This document shows, piece after piece, positions 1-10,400 of a stretch of 64,000 nucleotides of DNA (the stretch's first letter is position 1; each line of letters starts with the position of its first letter). The notes beneath the pieces were generated by a model. That model was not told the DNA's origin and searched no databases. It saw only the letters and a program-made list of their open reading frames with translations. The position numbers and the translations under genes were made by a program. Location: contig NZ_JARDUB010000001.1 in assembly GCF_029360665.1 (NCBI RefSeq), positions 806,001-870,000 of the forward strand, in the 5' to 3' direction. The DNA is from Eudoraea chungangensis (GTDB taxonomy: Bacteria; Bacteroidota; Bacteroidia; Flavobacteriales; Flavobacteriaceae).

Positions 1-232
1 GAAAGTATAGTTGATTGTTGTCATCAAAAGATACCGACTGGTTTCTATGCAGAAGATTAACATAAGACAAATCTTCTCGGACAGTAGAGAAAGTAGGATT
101 TATTAAAAATCTATTAAATTTTAATAAGTTTTGTGATGGCACGTCGTAGGTTATAAACGGGTTATCTTCCTGAGCACTAAGCCCCGTCAGTGCAAACACA
201 AAAAGCAATATGTATACTAATTTAGACTTCAT
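1..232 (-). CDS. PorP/SprF-family type IX secretion membrane protein (N-terminal part only)
   Basis: The gene reads leftward from an ATG at 232-230 and runs off the window edge, leaving about 77 N-terminal residues. They show a Sec signal peptide (MKSKLVYILLFVFALTG, cleavage probably after LSA), then text typical of PorP/SprF proteins: PSQNLLKFNRFLINPTFS and later LLHRNQSVSFDDNNQ. PorP/SprF proteins are outer-membrane beta-barrel proteins that work with the T9SS; SprF is needed to deliver the adhesin SprB. The start lies 5 bp after the stop of the upstream adhesin gene, so the two are very likely co-transcribed and this is the probable dedicated partner of that adhesin. The family call rests on the N-terminus only. 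Confidence 0.8.
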   Translation of the reverse strand, partial: MKSKLVYILLFVFALTGLSAQEDNPFITYDVPSQNLLKFNRFLINPTFSTVREDLSYVNLLHRNQSVSFDDNNQLYF

Positions 233-237
233 TTGGG

Positions 238-2496
238 TTAACGAATAATTGTTATGGTCCCCTGCTTTAACACAGCGCTGGCGTCTTTAATTTTGTAATA
301 AAACACCATGTTTTGTTGTGGAAAAGACATTGAGGATTCTGGCCAGTTGTTTCTGTAATTGAATTCATTAAGAATTTCTTGGCCTGAATTGTTATATATT
401 ATGACATTGATATCTGATTTGTTTGAATAGGAATTTGGAATAATCCATTGGTCATTAATTCCATCACCATTTACGGTGATCACGTTAGGAATTTTAAAGG
501 TGTCAAGATATTCTGCTGTAAAATTCTTGGTAACCTCACAATTTCCTATTGTAGCGATTAGAAAATAAGAACCGTCTTCGCTTATAGTTACCGAAGAACT
601 ATTTCCTATTTCATTATTCTGTGCATCAAACCATCTATAGGAATCTCCGCCACTAGCGGATATTGTTCTGTTTGTTCCTTCTGGAAAAACAATATTGTCA
701 GAATCTGGGTCTAATGTAATGAGAGATGGATCTAAGGTTCCTATCACGATTTCGTTCGACATGAGAGAACAACCATTTCTGTCTAGTACTAATTGGTATA
801 TTCCAGGAGTACTAACACTTAATATCTCTGATACACTTTCAATATTTACTCCATCTCGGGTCCAAAAAAATGTTTCTCCTGTCAATGAAGTATTTGTGGT
901 AATGGTTATTGGTTCAGCCGGGCCGCAACTTATCAGACTAGTACTATTAATTTCAAGTAACTCGTTAACTAGTAGCTGTACCGAAAGATTATTGGACGTT
1001 ACATTATAAGTAGATAATGAACCGTTTAGGCTATAAGTGCCATTTTCTGAAATATCCGTCAAACTAATTGTAGAAGAAGTACTTCCCGTAATTGGGCTTC
1101 CGTTATGTGACCAGGCATAGCTAAAGTCCGATAGTACGGAAGCAGTTACGTCAATTCTATTTCCGGAGGGGTCCACTGCAAGAATCGTAGTGGCTTCCAG
1201 TACTATAGAATTGTTTACACAGGCAGAATAGGCTGATGCGTAGTCTATTAGTAGTTCGAAAGAATCTGGCGTAACTACAGTTGTAGTTTCAGAATCAATA
1301 GAAGTGGAAGTACAGGCGCCACCAGACAACGAAACTCTGGCAAAATATTCGCCCACTTCAGTATTGTTTATGTTTAAGGAATTAGAGGTCGCTCCTGCAA
1401 TTGCTGAGCCATCTCTAAACCATTGATATACTGGTGAAGTGGCATCTGTGGAAACACTTAAGACCTCAGTCTGACCAGGTAAAACAACGATGTCTTCCGG
1501 ATTAATTCTTGTTACCGTGAAGCTGCCTGCATTAGTTATGGTAATAGGAAGAGATCTTTCTACACAAGTTCCGGGCCCAAATATTTCTACTTCATAGTCA
1601 CCTTCAAAGCCGGGAATAGATGCATCTACCGTATAATTAAAGCTATTTGACGCCGGAATAAGAACCCCATTTTTAAACCATGAATAGGTAAGACTGGAAT
1701 TATTTATATTGGCTTCTAAGGAAAGTGTTTCACCAGAACATAAGGCCGACTTAGACGGTGGATTGATGGCAACACCGAGACTTGCCCCTGTGGTTACATC
1801 AATAATGTTAGAAAGAGTATTACCTGAGCCAGAACAGCTGCCATAGTCTATTTCAACGTTATACATGCCATCCTGGGTAACGGTGATAGCAGAAGTTTTC
1901 TCCGAAAGAGGTGTACCGCTTCTATACCAATTATACTGATAGGTATTTGCGTTTGGTAAATCATAAACCTCTAAAGTTATTGAGTTTCCGTCGCATACTT
2001 GGGCGGTACCATCACCGAAGTCTGGATTACCTTGTTGTCTCAGGCTAAGGCCCGTGTTGACATCAATAAAGTACATAGAAAAAGCAACAGACTCTGCGCC
2101 AATGGTTGCCGGACTTGTACTTCTAACACGCAATTTATAACCTTCTCCTCGTATATTCGAGGGAATTGTAAATTGAAAGAAGAAATCGAAATTGGTATTC
2201 TTTGTAGCATCTCGCGCTAGTTCAACAGCGCTGGCAAAACTTCCGGAGGAATTAGATAGCTCAAGAATAAATTCATTATCGCTATTTACTAAAGGTGGGC
2301 TCCAGGTAAAGTTTACCCAATAATCATTAAAAGTGCTGCTTGCACAGGCTTTGTCCCAGGCAGAGCTGCCTATTGGAGGCGTCTGATTTGGTGCAGCCGT
2401 TGGCGCGTCTAATACCTGTGCATTAATTTGTAAACATCCTAGGAAAAATAGGATGGAATAGTAAAGCTTCAATTTTGAGGATAGTTTTGTTTTCAT
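238..2496 (-). CDS. Large secreted adhesin with Ig-like domains and gliding-motility C-terminal (type B T9SS) domain
   Basis: A 752-residue secreted protein. Residues 1-26 form a signal peptide ending near INAQ. The body (about 30-650) is a series of Ig/PKD-like beta-sandwich modules of about 80-90 residues, visible as repeated patterns such as YQYNWYRSG, LTYSWFKNG, PVYQWFRDG and DSYRWFDAQ. The last 90 residues match the gliding motility-associated (CHU_C) domain: FKIPNVITVNGDGINDQW, then VIIYNNSGQEI, ending GTITIIR. Proteins with this type B sorting domain are exported by the T9SS and are thought to need a PorP/SprF partner, which is encoded 5 bp downstream. It probably acts as a cell-surface adhesin. 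The ligand cannot be told. Confidence 0.85.
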   Translation of the reverse strand: MKTKLSSKLKLYYSILFFLGCLQINAQVLDAPTAAPNQTPPIGSSAWDKACASSTFNDYWVNFTWSPPLVNSDNEFILELSNSSGSFASAVELARDATKNTNFDFFFQFTIPSNIRGEGYKLRVRSTSPATIGAESVAFSMYFIDVNTGLSLRQQGNPDFGDGTAQVCDGNSITLEVYDLPNANTYQYNWYRSGTPLSEKTSAITVTQDGMYNVEIDYGSCSGSGNTLSNIIDVTTGASLGVAINPPSKSALCSGETLSLEANINNSSLTYSWFKNGVLIPASNSFNYTVDASIPGFEGDYEVEIFGPGTCVERSLPITITNAGSFTVTRINPEDIVVLPGQTEVLSVSTDATSPVYQWFRDGSAIAGATSNSLNINNTEVGEYFARVSLSGGACTSTSIDSETTTVVTPDSFELLIDYASAYSACVNNSIVLEATTILAVDPSGNRIDVTASVLSDFSYAWSHNGSPITGSTSSTISLTDISENGTYSLNGSLSTYNVTSNNLSVQLLVNELLEINSTSLISCGPAEPITITTNTSLTGETFFWTRDGVNIESVSEILSVSTPGIYQLVLDRNGCSLMSNEIVIGTLDPSLITLDPDSDNIVFPEGTNRTISASGGDSYRWFDAQNNEIGNSSSVTISEDGSYFLIATIGNCEVTKNFTAEYLDTFKIPNVITVNGDGINDQWIIPNSYSNKSDINVIIYNNSGQEILNEFNYRNNWPESSMSFPQQNMVFYYKIKDASAVLKQGTITIIR

Positions 2497-2753
2497 AAGT
2501 AGAGGTAGTTTTGGGGAACTACAGTTTAGTCATCTCCTTGGGCAGGAAACGCCTAGACCGTATAGCTACTGTTAAAAATTTGTTTTTCCGCATATCTAAT
2601 GCATTTTGCAAATTGAGTCTTGTATTCAAAAACAAATATGACATTTAATATTAGCCGTAAGAATTTAATGTTGTGGCAGCTTTTAAATATGTTGTGAAAT
2701 AGGATTATTGCATGGTAAGCTTTAATTTTTAGGCGTCTTGACGTCATTTTTGC

Positions 2754-2761
2754 TACATTTG
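2754..2761 (+). promoter_or_regulatory. Promoter -7 box for glnS
   Basis: TACATTTG matches the Bacteroidota -7 consensus TAnnTTTG, 18 bp before the glnS ATG. The nearest TTG (2738-2740) is only 13 bp upstream, closer than the usual 17-23 bp, so the -33 element is weak. Confidence 0.5.
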
Positions 2762-2779
2762 TCGTTTAAAATTTGATAA

Positions 2780-4465
2780 ATGGCAGAAGATTCAAAATCA
2801 CTAAATTTTATTGAACATATCATTGAGGAAGACTTGGCTGCCGGATTTCCACAAAGCCAGTTGCGCTTCAGATTTCCTCCGGAACCTAATGGCTATTTAC
2901 ATATTGGGCACGCAAGCTCTATTTGCTTAAATTTTGGCCTTGGTCTGAGGTATAACGCAGGAGTGAACCTAAGGTTCGATGACACCAACCCTGCAAAGGA
3001 GGAGCAAGAATTTGTTGATGCTATAAAGAAAGACATTGAGTGGTTAGGTTTTAAATGGGATACCGAAAGGTATGCTTCTGATTATTTTCAAGTTTTATAC
3101 GATTGGGCCATTGAATTAATAAAAAAAGGAAAGGCCTACGTCGATAGTCAGTCTTCGGAAGAAATGGCTAGTCAAAAGGGCACCCCTACTAAGGTTGGTG
3201 TTAATAGCCCTTATAGGAATAGAACTATAGCTGAGAATTTAGAGCTTTTTGAGGGAATGAAGAATGGGGTTTATGAGGAAGGACAACATGTACTGCGGGC
3301 TAAAATTGATATGAGTTCTAGCAATATGCTTATGAGAGATCCTATCATGTACAGGGTGCTTAAGAAAGCGCATCACAGGACTAATACCGATTGGTGTATT
3401 TATCCAATGTATGATTGGACGCATGGAGAGAGTGATTATATTGAGGCGGTAACACATTCCTTATGTACATTAGAGTTTGCTCCGCATAGAGAACTTTATG
3501 ATTGGTTTTTAGATCAGGTTGTGGAACCGGAGAGAATTAGACCCAAACAGCGTGAATTTGCACGAAGAAACTTAAGTCATACGGTTGTAAGTAAAAGAAA
3601 ATTATTGGAATTGGTAAATAATGGAATTGTTAATGGCTGGGACGATCCTCGTATGCCAACAATATCTGGAATGAGAAGAAGGGGCTTTACGCCAGAAGCG
3701 ATAAAAAGTTTTGTGGAGACCATTGGGATAGCTAAAAGGGAGAATATAGTGGATGTTGCGCTTTTGGAGTTCCATGTTAGAGAACATTTAAACAAAATTG
3801 CGCCTAGAATAATGGCGGTATTAAATCCTTTGAAGTTGGTAATTACTAATTACCCGGAAGATAAGGAAGAGTGGCTTTTAGCGGAGAACAATCCTGAAGA
3901 TATTTCAGCTGGGAGTCGTAAATTACCGTTTTCTAAAGAGCTTTATATAGAGAAAGAGGATTTTAGAGAAGAGGCCAACAGAAAGTTCTTTAGATTAAAA
4001 CTTGGAGGAGAAGTAAGATTAAAGAACGGATATATCATAAAAGCAGAAAGTTGTACGAAAGATGAAAATGGAAACATTATAGAGGTACAATGCACTTACG
4101 ATCCAAAAAGCAAAAGTGGTAGTGGTTCAGAAGAAAGCTTGCGCAAGGTAAAAGGAACACTTCATTGGGTATCTATTAAGCACGCAATAGAGGCAGAAGT
4201 AAGGATTTATGATCGTCTGTTTACAGACGAAAATCCAGACGGAAATAAAGAGAAGAGTTTTCTAGAGTTTGTTAATCCTGATTCGCTTAAAGTGGTTACG
4301 GGGTACATTGAACCTAGCATAGTGGATGCCGAACCAGAAGAAAGATTTCAATTCCAGAGATTGGGATATTTTAATGTGGATAAAGATTCGACCAAAAATA
4401 AATTGGTGTTTAATAGAACGGTAACTTTGAGAGATACTTGGGCGAAAATTCAGCAAAAAGCTTAG
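2780..4465 (+). CDS. glnS: Glutaminyl-tRNA synthetase
   Basis: Class I aminoacyl-tRNA synthetase of 561 residues that charges tRNA-Gln with glutamine in the cytoplasm, close to the usual length of about 555. The HIGH motif is at residues 41-44 (GYLHIGHAS), preceded by the FPPEPNG stretch that marks GlnRS. The KMSKS-equivalent loop is VVSKRKL near residue 268. The C-terminal half is the two-barrel anticodon-binding region (LHWVSIKHAIEAEVRIYDRLF and following). It has its own promoter-like -7 box and is convergent with the SPFH gene. Its presence means Gln-tRNA need not depend on the GatCAB route. Confidence 0.97.
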   Translation: MAEDSKSLNFIEHIIEEDLAAGFPQSQLRFRFPPEPNGYLHIGHASSICLNFGLGLRYNAGVNLRFDDTNPAKEEQEFVDAIKKDIEWLGFKWDTERYASDYFQVLYDWAIELIKKGKAYVDSQSSEEMASQKGTPTKVGVNSPYRNRTIAENLELFEGMKNGVYEEGQHVLRAKIDMSSSNMLMRDPIMYRVLKKAHHRTNTDWCIYPMYDWTHGESDYIEAVTHSLCTLEFAPHRELYDWFLDQVVEPERIRPKQREFARRNLSHTVVSKRKLLELVNNGIVNGWDDPRMPTISGMRRRGFTPEAIKSFVETIGIAKRENIVDVALLEFHVREHLNKIAPRIMAVLNPLKLVITNYPEDKEEWLLAENNPEDISAGSRKLPFSKELYIEKEDFREEANRKFFRLKLGGEVRLKNGYIIKAESCTKDENGNIIEVQCTYDPKSKSGSGSEESLRKVKGTLHWVSIKHAIEAEVRIYDRLFTDENPDGNKEKSFLEFVNPDSLKVVTGYIEPSIVDAEPEERFQFQRLGYFNVDKDSTKNKLVFNRTVTLRDTWAKIQQKA

Positions 4466-4672
4466 AATAGTTTTTTTCTATATAAAAAACAAATACAATA
4501 CAAATTGTCGATTTATCAGGCTTTAATGGGAGGTGTCTATTGGCTTTATAGAAAAAATCATACAGTAAGGGCCACAACACCTTCAATATGCTTCTTAGAA
4601 CGCTTAAATGGGATTAGAAGCTCTTAGGTCTAGGGTCAGGTCTAAAAATTAAATATTATACTCTTGTCTTAA

Positions 4673-5593
4673 TTATTTTTTTGGATTTTGTTTCTTCATA
4701 GATTCTCCAATCATATTACTTGCAGTAAAAGAGGCAACCATATTATTAAGCATATCACTTCCGGCCTGAGGAGAGTTTGGCAATAAAATTAGGTTGGTGT
4801 TAGTTTCTTCGCCAATCGATTGCAAAGTATCGTAATGTTGGGTCACAACAATAAGAGCAGATGCTTCTTGAGAGTTAATTCCAACTTTGTTTAAGACTTC
4901 AACAGATTCTTCCAGGCCTCGGGCAATTTCTCTTCTTTGGTCGGCAATTCCTTGACCTTGAAGTCTTTTACTTTCCGCTTCCGCTTTAGCCTTTTCAACA
5001 ATAAGAATTCTGGCAGCATCTCCTTCGAACTGGGCCGCAATTTTTTCTCTCTCGGACGCATTGATTCTGTTCATGGCCTCTTTTACTTGAGCATCGGGAT
5101 CAATATCCGTCACTAAGGTTTTAATAATGTCATAACCATAATCTAACATGGCGTCCTGTAATTCAGATTTTACTGCAATGGCAATATCATCTTTCTTTAC
5201 AAAAACATCATCCAACTTCATTTTGGGAACTTCCGCTCGAACCACATCAAAAACATAGGAAGTTATTTGATCATGAGGATATTCTAATTTATAAAACGCC
5301 TCATATACCTTCTCTTTTATAACAACATATTGAACAGAGACTTTAAGTTTTACAAAAACGTCATCGAGCGTTTTTGTTTCAACAATTACGTCTAGTTGTT
5401 GAATTTTTAGACCCAGTCTGGCGGCGATCCGATCAACGAGGGGTATCTTTATTTGTAGCCCTGAATTTCGAATACTGTGAAATTTTCCAAATCTTTCAAT
5501 TACAACAGCGGTTTGTTGCTTTACAATAAAGAAAGAAGAAATGAAAATAAAGAATCCAATTATAATTAGTGGAATTAGAAAGAAGTTACCCAT
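4673..5593 (-). CDS. SPFH/Band 7 (stomatin/paraslipin-like) membrane protein
   Basis: A 306-residue protein with one N-terminal membrane segment (residues 4-24) followed directly by an SPFH/Band 7 domain (about 25-190: FIVKQQTAVVIERFGKF, SGLQIKIPLVDRIAAR). A charged, coiled-coil-prone stretch follows (about 190-235, REKIAAQFEGDAARILIVEKA), as in stomatin/QmcA proteins. These proteins oligomerise on membranes and organise membrane microdomains or modulate proteases. There is no adjacent NfeD gene, which often accompanies paraslipins. The 3' end is convergent with glnS; gltX lies 68 bp upstream on the same strand, so they may be co-transcribed. The specific role is unknown. Confidence 0.88.
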   Translation of the reverse strand: MGNFFLIPLIIIGFFIFISSFFIVKQQTAVVIERFGKFHSIRNSGLQIKIPLVDRIAARLGLKIQQLDVIVETKTLDDVFVKLKVSVQYVVIKEKVYEAFYKLEYPHDQITSYVFDVVRAEVPKMKLDDVFVKKDDIAIAVKSELQDAMLDYGYDIIKTLVTDIDPDAQVKEAMNRINASEREKIAAQFEGDAARILIVEKAKAEAESKRLQGQGIADQRREIARGLEESVEVLNKVGINSQEASALIVVTQHYDTLQSIGEETNTNLILLPNSPQAGSDMLNNMVASFTASNMIGESMKKQNPKK

Positions 5594-5661
5594 GTTGATT
5601 TATTAAAATTAAGTATTAAATAAAGATACGTAATTAATGAGTCGAATAAATTGCAACTTTG

Positions 5662-7188
5662 TTACAATTTATCTATAGCCATGTTAATTCTTCTAATAGT
5701 TTCTTCTTTCCCAATTACAGACATTATGTCGAATAAATGCGGACCTTTAAGATCACCAACTATAGCCAAACGCAAAGGAGGCATAACTTCGCCAAATGAA
5801 TACTCCTTTTTCGTTATCCAATTTTTGGTTAGTTCCTCTAAATGATTTGCGGAGAAATCTTCCACCCTTTCGAATTCTGAATTCAAATCTTTTAATAGAA
5901 GGTTGGTATTAGGTTTCCAACGCTTTCTTACGGCTTTTTCATTATAGCTCTCCGGTGTATGATAAAAGAATTCACCTAACGGCCAAAAGTCTTTAACAAA
6001 CGTAGCTCGTTCTTTAAGTAGTATTAACGTTGTTTCTATATATTTAGGAGAAGATGTTACACTTGGGTTGAACACCCTGGTTTCCTTTATCTGTGATTGC
6101 AGAATAGGTAAAAAAGCTTGGGTTAATTCGGCAGGAGTTCTATGCTGGAGATACTCATGATTATACCATTTAGTTTTTTCTGGATCAAAACGTGCTCCGG
6201 CCTTATGGACTCTCTCCAGTTCAAAAAGGGAGATTAATTGTTGTTTGTTAAATATTTCCTGATCCGTACCAGGATTCCAACCAAGCAGGGATAGATAGTT
6301 TAATAGAGCATCTGGAAAATATCCCTCTTCTTTATACCCAATAGAATCTTCCCACGCTAAAGGAAAGACCGGAAAACCACCTTTGGCGCCATCTCTTTTA
6401 CTAAGTTTACCCTTCCCTTCCGGCTTAAGAATCAAAGGTAGGTGAGCAAAGATTGGAGGATCCCAAGCAAATGCTTCATATAAAAGAATATGAAGGGCTA
6501 ATGAGGGCAGCCACTCTTCCCCTCTTATCACATGTGATATTTCCATTAAATGGTCGTCTACGACATTGGCTAAATGATAAGTTGGCATCCCATCACTTTT
6601 GAACAATATCTTATCGTCAAGCAAGGAAGAATCTATTTCCATCGTACCTCTTATAACATCATGAAGGACTAGTTTTTTACTATCTGGGCTTAAAAAGCGC
6701 ACGACATAAGGCACATTTTTTTCAAGCCTCTTTGAAACCTCTTCTTTACTTAAGTTCAAAGAGTTATCTAGTTTATTCCTGTTATGCCAATTATAAATGA
6801 AGGTTTTGCCCTTTAGTTCATGTTCCTTTCTATGAGTATCAAGAGACTCGCTAGAATCGAATGCAATATAGGCTTTGCCATTGTCGAGAAGCTGTTTAAT
6901 ATAAGTCTTATATATGGTGCTTCTTTCACTTTGTCGGTATGAGGCATTGTTGGTTTCTTTTCCCGGCCCTTCGTCAAACGGTATATTCATCCACTCCAGA
7001 GCCCTAATAATATAGTCCTCTGCTCCTTGAACGTATCTCTTCCTATCAGTGTCCTCAATGCGCAATATAAACTCACCTCCATGCTTCTTGGCATATAAAT
7101 AATTATAAATGGCAGTTCTTAGGCCACCAATGTGAAGGGGTCCTGTAGGACTTGGCGCAAAACGAACTCTGACAGGTTTTAAGGGCAT
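5662..7188 (-). CDS. gltX: Glutamyl-tRNA synthetase
   Basis: Class I synthetase of 508 residues. The N-terminus has RFAPSPTGPLHIGG, with the HIGH motif at 19-22, and the KMSKS-like loop KLSKRDG sits near residue 258. The C-terminal part is the alpha-helical anticodon-binding domain of bacterial GluRS. It charges tRNA-Glu with glutamate. Because glnS is also present, the enzyme need not be the non-discriminating type, although the sequence alone does not settle this. A TATCTTTG -7 box lies 20 bp upstream. Confidence 0.97.
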   Translation of the reverse strand: MPLKPVRVRFAPSPTGPLHIGGLRTAIYNYLYAKKHGGEFILRIEDTDRKRYVQGAEDYIIRALEWMNIPFDEGPGKETNNASYRQSERSTIYKTYIKQLLDNGKAYIAFDSSESLDTHRKEHELKGKTFIYNWHNRNKLDNSLNLSKEEVSKRLEKNVPYVVRFLSPDSKKLVLHDVIRGTMEIDSSLLDDKILFKSDGMPTYHLANVVDDHLMEISHVIRGEEWLPSLALHILLYEAFAWDPPIFAHLPLILKPEGKGKLSKRDGAKGGFPVFPLAWEDSIGYKEEGYFPDALLNYLSLLGWNPGTDQEIFNKQQLISLFELERVHKAGARFDPEKTKWYNHEYLQHRTPAELTQAFLPILQSQIKETRVFNPSVTSSPKYIETTLILLKERATFVKDFWPLGEFFYHTPESYNEKAVRKRWKPNTNLLLKDLNSEFERVEDFSANHLEELTKNWITKKEYSFGEVMPPLRLAIVGDLKGPHLFDIMSVIGKEETIRRINMAIDKL

Positions 7189-7208
7189 AGCATTTTTAAT
7201 TTAGATCG

Positions 7209-7216
7209 CAAAGATA
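7209..7216 (-). promoter_or_regulatory. Promoter -7 box for gltX
   Basis: On the minus strand the bases read TATCTTTG, a full match to TAnnTTTG, about 20 bp before the gltX start. No -33 TTG at good spacing was seen. Confidence 0.5.
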
Positions 7217-7434
7217 GAATTATAAGCAAAAAGTTTTTAGCAAGAGTCTAGATATTTGCCTCCAATCCTATTTAGACCGGTAATATGCTGTTTAATTAAA
7301 AGGAAGACTTGATAAATATCAGAATAAGATCTGGCTTTTTTAAAGTAGCTCTTCAACGGGAGTAGCTTCTTTTTAACAGAAGTTTTAAAGGGTATTGTGA
7401 GTTATCTAGTATCTTGGAGGTAAATTAAACACGG

Positions 7435-10400
7435 GTGGGTAGCTATCAAGAAATTAGAGAGAAACTTCGTCTTTTTAGCCTAAAGTTTTATATGAACAGG
7501 TTAATTAAAGGGGGTTTGTTGTTCCTTGCCTTCGGTCTCCTGATTCTGCTAGGCGTCTTAGGGGTGGAGTATTTCTTTTGGCTTAGTTCTATGGGTCGTT
7601 TAGTTCTGTTCGCCTTTTTAGTTGGCATGGAGTTTTTGCTTTTATGGCGCTATATACTAGTTCCGTTGTTTTATATAACCAAACTTAAAAAGGGGATAAG
7701 TGACAAGTACGCTTCTTTATTAATAGGCAGGCATTTTAGTGAAATAGGAGATAGACTTTATAATCTATTGGAACTCGCAGAGAATGATAACAAGACAGAA
7801 CTGCTGCAAGCTAGTATAATACAGCGATCCGAGGATTTGCGTGTTTTTGGCTTTACCAAGGCAATTCAAATAAAGGATTCTCTTAGATCATTTAGGTATG
7901 TTTTAATTCCTGTTTTTGTATTGATTTTAATTTGGTTGTCTGGAAGTTTAAAGGCATTTACGAGTACTTACGAAAGGGTGCTGCATTACGATTTGGCCTA
8001 TGAGCCCCCGGCTCCATTTCAGTTTAGGCTGCTAACCGAAGAGCTAAGTACTCTTGAAAAGCAAACTTTTGCATTACAGGTATATACCACGGGTACTGTT
8101 AAACCAGAAGAAATTTATATTGAACTGGACGATAACCACTTACTACTTACAAAAAAAGATAACTATCACGAGTTTATTTTTGTACCTCCTTTTGAAACAC
8201 AGAAATTTTCACTGATTGCTAATAATATTCAGTCTAAAGAGTATGAGCTAGTAGTTTTAAAAGTACCGACAATTGAAGGGTTTGAGATAGAGCTAGATTA
8301 CCCGGATTATACGGGAAAAGCAGATGAGATAGTTACAGGTACAGGGAATGCACTTATTCCGGAGGGAACTAGTGTTCATTGGAAAGTTGTGGGTATAAAT
8401 ACAGATGAGGTATCCATAGTTACGGGCAGCGAGAGGTTTGTTTTTGAACCAAATGGAAAAGAATATGCCTTAAAAAAGACATTGGTTAGTAATTTAGAAT
8501 ATAGTATAGAGGTATCTAATAGAAATGCGCCAAAATATGAAAAATTGGCCTATCAGATAGAAACAATAAAGGATGATTTTCCCGTGTTAAAGGTTACTGA
8601 AATACGAGATACCCTTAATGCGTATAATATAACGTACGAATTAGAGGCACAGGATGATTATTTGATAAATAGCATTGTACTTAAGTATTTTCCAAGTAAT
8701 TCAGAAGACCGGGTTCGAGAGGTGATACTGGACACACCAAGAAGCAATTATAGGGGTTATGATTATGTTTTTCCTAGTGGACTTGAGCTAGATGAAGGAC
8801 AAGATTACTCCTATTATTTTGAAGTCTCTGATAATGATGGTGTAAATGGGAGTAAGAAGGCAAAGTCAAAAGTTTTTACCACCAGATTGCTGAGCAGGGA
8901 GGAAAGAGTGAAGAGGGATTTAGAGACAAATGAAAAAATTATAGACAACTGGCAGGAATCATTGAAAGATAAGGATAGTCAGGAAAAGGAGTTAGATAGG
9001 TTCAACAGTAAGGAAAAGGAGAATAGTGAGTTAGATTATAATACAAGGCGTGAATTAAAGGAGCTGTTAAAGGAAGAGGAAATACAAGAGGCAAGAACGG
9101 AAAAACTAAGTAGAGACTTACGCAAGAATCTAGAAGATGTAAATAGTGATAATCCTTTGAACAAGCTCTTGCAAGAAAGGCTGGAAAGAGAGGAGTTAGA
9201 GGCTAAAAGGAATAAAGAGTTGCTTAAAGAGTTGGAGAAAGTTGCAGATAAGATCAGCAAGGAAGAACTGACGAAAAAATTGGAAGAGGTAGCCAAGAAA
9301 CAACAGAATAGCAACCGGAATCTTAAACAAATTTTAGAACTGACCAAAAAGTATTATGTAACGGAAAAGGCCGCTCAGCTATCAAGAGAATTTGAAAAAC
9401 TTTCTGAGGAACAGATTGCGTTATCTGCTAAGAAAGATAGGATGGCTGAAATGGACTTGCAGAAAAAGCTTAGTGATAAATTTAAAGAATTAAGCAGGGA
9501 ACTAGAAGGGTTAACAAAGGACGATGCTGAATTGAATAAACCAATTGGTATAGAAAATATGAAGGAGTTGCAGGATGGCATAAATAAGGATCAGAGAAGA
9601 GCTATGGAGTTGATGGAAAAGCAAGGTGAATATGAGGAAGATTCAAGTCCTGAAGAAGAAGGCTCAGAAAATTTAAAACAAAAAAGTGCTGGAGAGAAAC
9701 TAAAGGAATTAAGCAAATCTCTGGAGTCAAGTAGCTCTGATTCGTCGGATGGAATGGCGGAAGATGCACAAATGCTTAGACAAATTCTTGAAAATTTACT
9801 GGAGTTCTCTTTAGAACAAGAGAGATTGTATGATAGGGTAAAGATTACTGGGGATAGTGGCACCTTTCAGTCCGCTAATGTTAAAAAGCAAAGTGAATTA
9901 CGTGGTTTATTTGAGCATGTAGACGATAGTTTGTTTGCATTATCTCTTCGAAGGGCTGAGTTGTCGGAGTTTGTGAATGAGCAGATAACAGATTCTTATT
10001 ATAATATGGAAAAGTCTTTAGAGATGATGTCAGATAATAAGCTATACCAGGCTGCCGCCTACCAGCAATACACCATTAACGCGTCAAATAGCTTGGCAGA
10101 TTTTCTTGCCAATGTTCTGGATAATATGCAAATGAGTATGAAGTCTGGTGCTGGGAGCGGGGAGTCCAAAGAAGGCTTTCAGTTGCCGGATATTATTCAG
10201 GGTCAGTCTGGATTAAATGGTAAAATGAAGCAGTTAGGGAAAGAGGGTAAGGAAGGAAGTCAGGGAGATTCAGGCAAAGAAGGAAATGCCGGAAAAAATG
10301 GAAATGAAGGTGGAAGCGGAGGGAAAGGTAATTCTGGTAAAGATGGTCAAGAGGGTAATGAAGGAGAAGGAAATAAAGGCGGAAAAAGTGGTCAAAATGG

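Noticed and set aside
2553-2747. A 64-codon frame on the minus strand upstream of glnS
   Set aside because: It covers the glnS upstream region up to close to its promoter, has a composition with many Ile, Lys, Phe and Asn as expected from AT-rich non-coding DNA, and shows no family features.
4626-4644. Direct repeat AGGTCTA-GGGTC-AGGTCTA between glnS and the SPFH gene
   Set aside because: Only two 7-bp units; no promoter or gene depends on it and it may be chance.
4466-4672. A tRNA or other RNA gene in the glnS-SPFH gap
   Set aside because: No T-loop-like GTTCRA sequence or cloverleaf pairing was seen, nor in the other gaps that I read.
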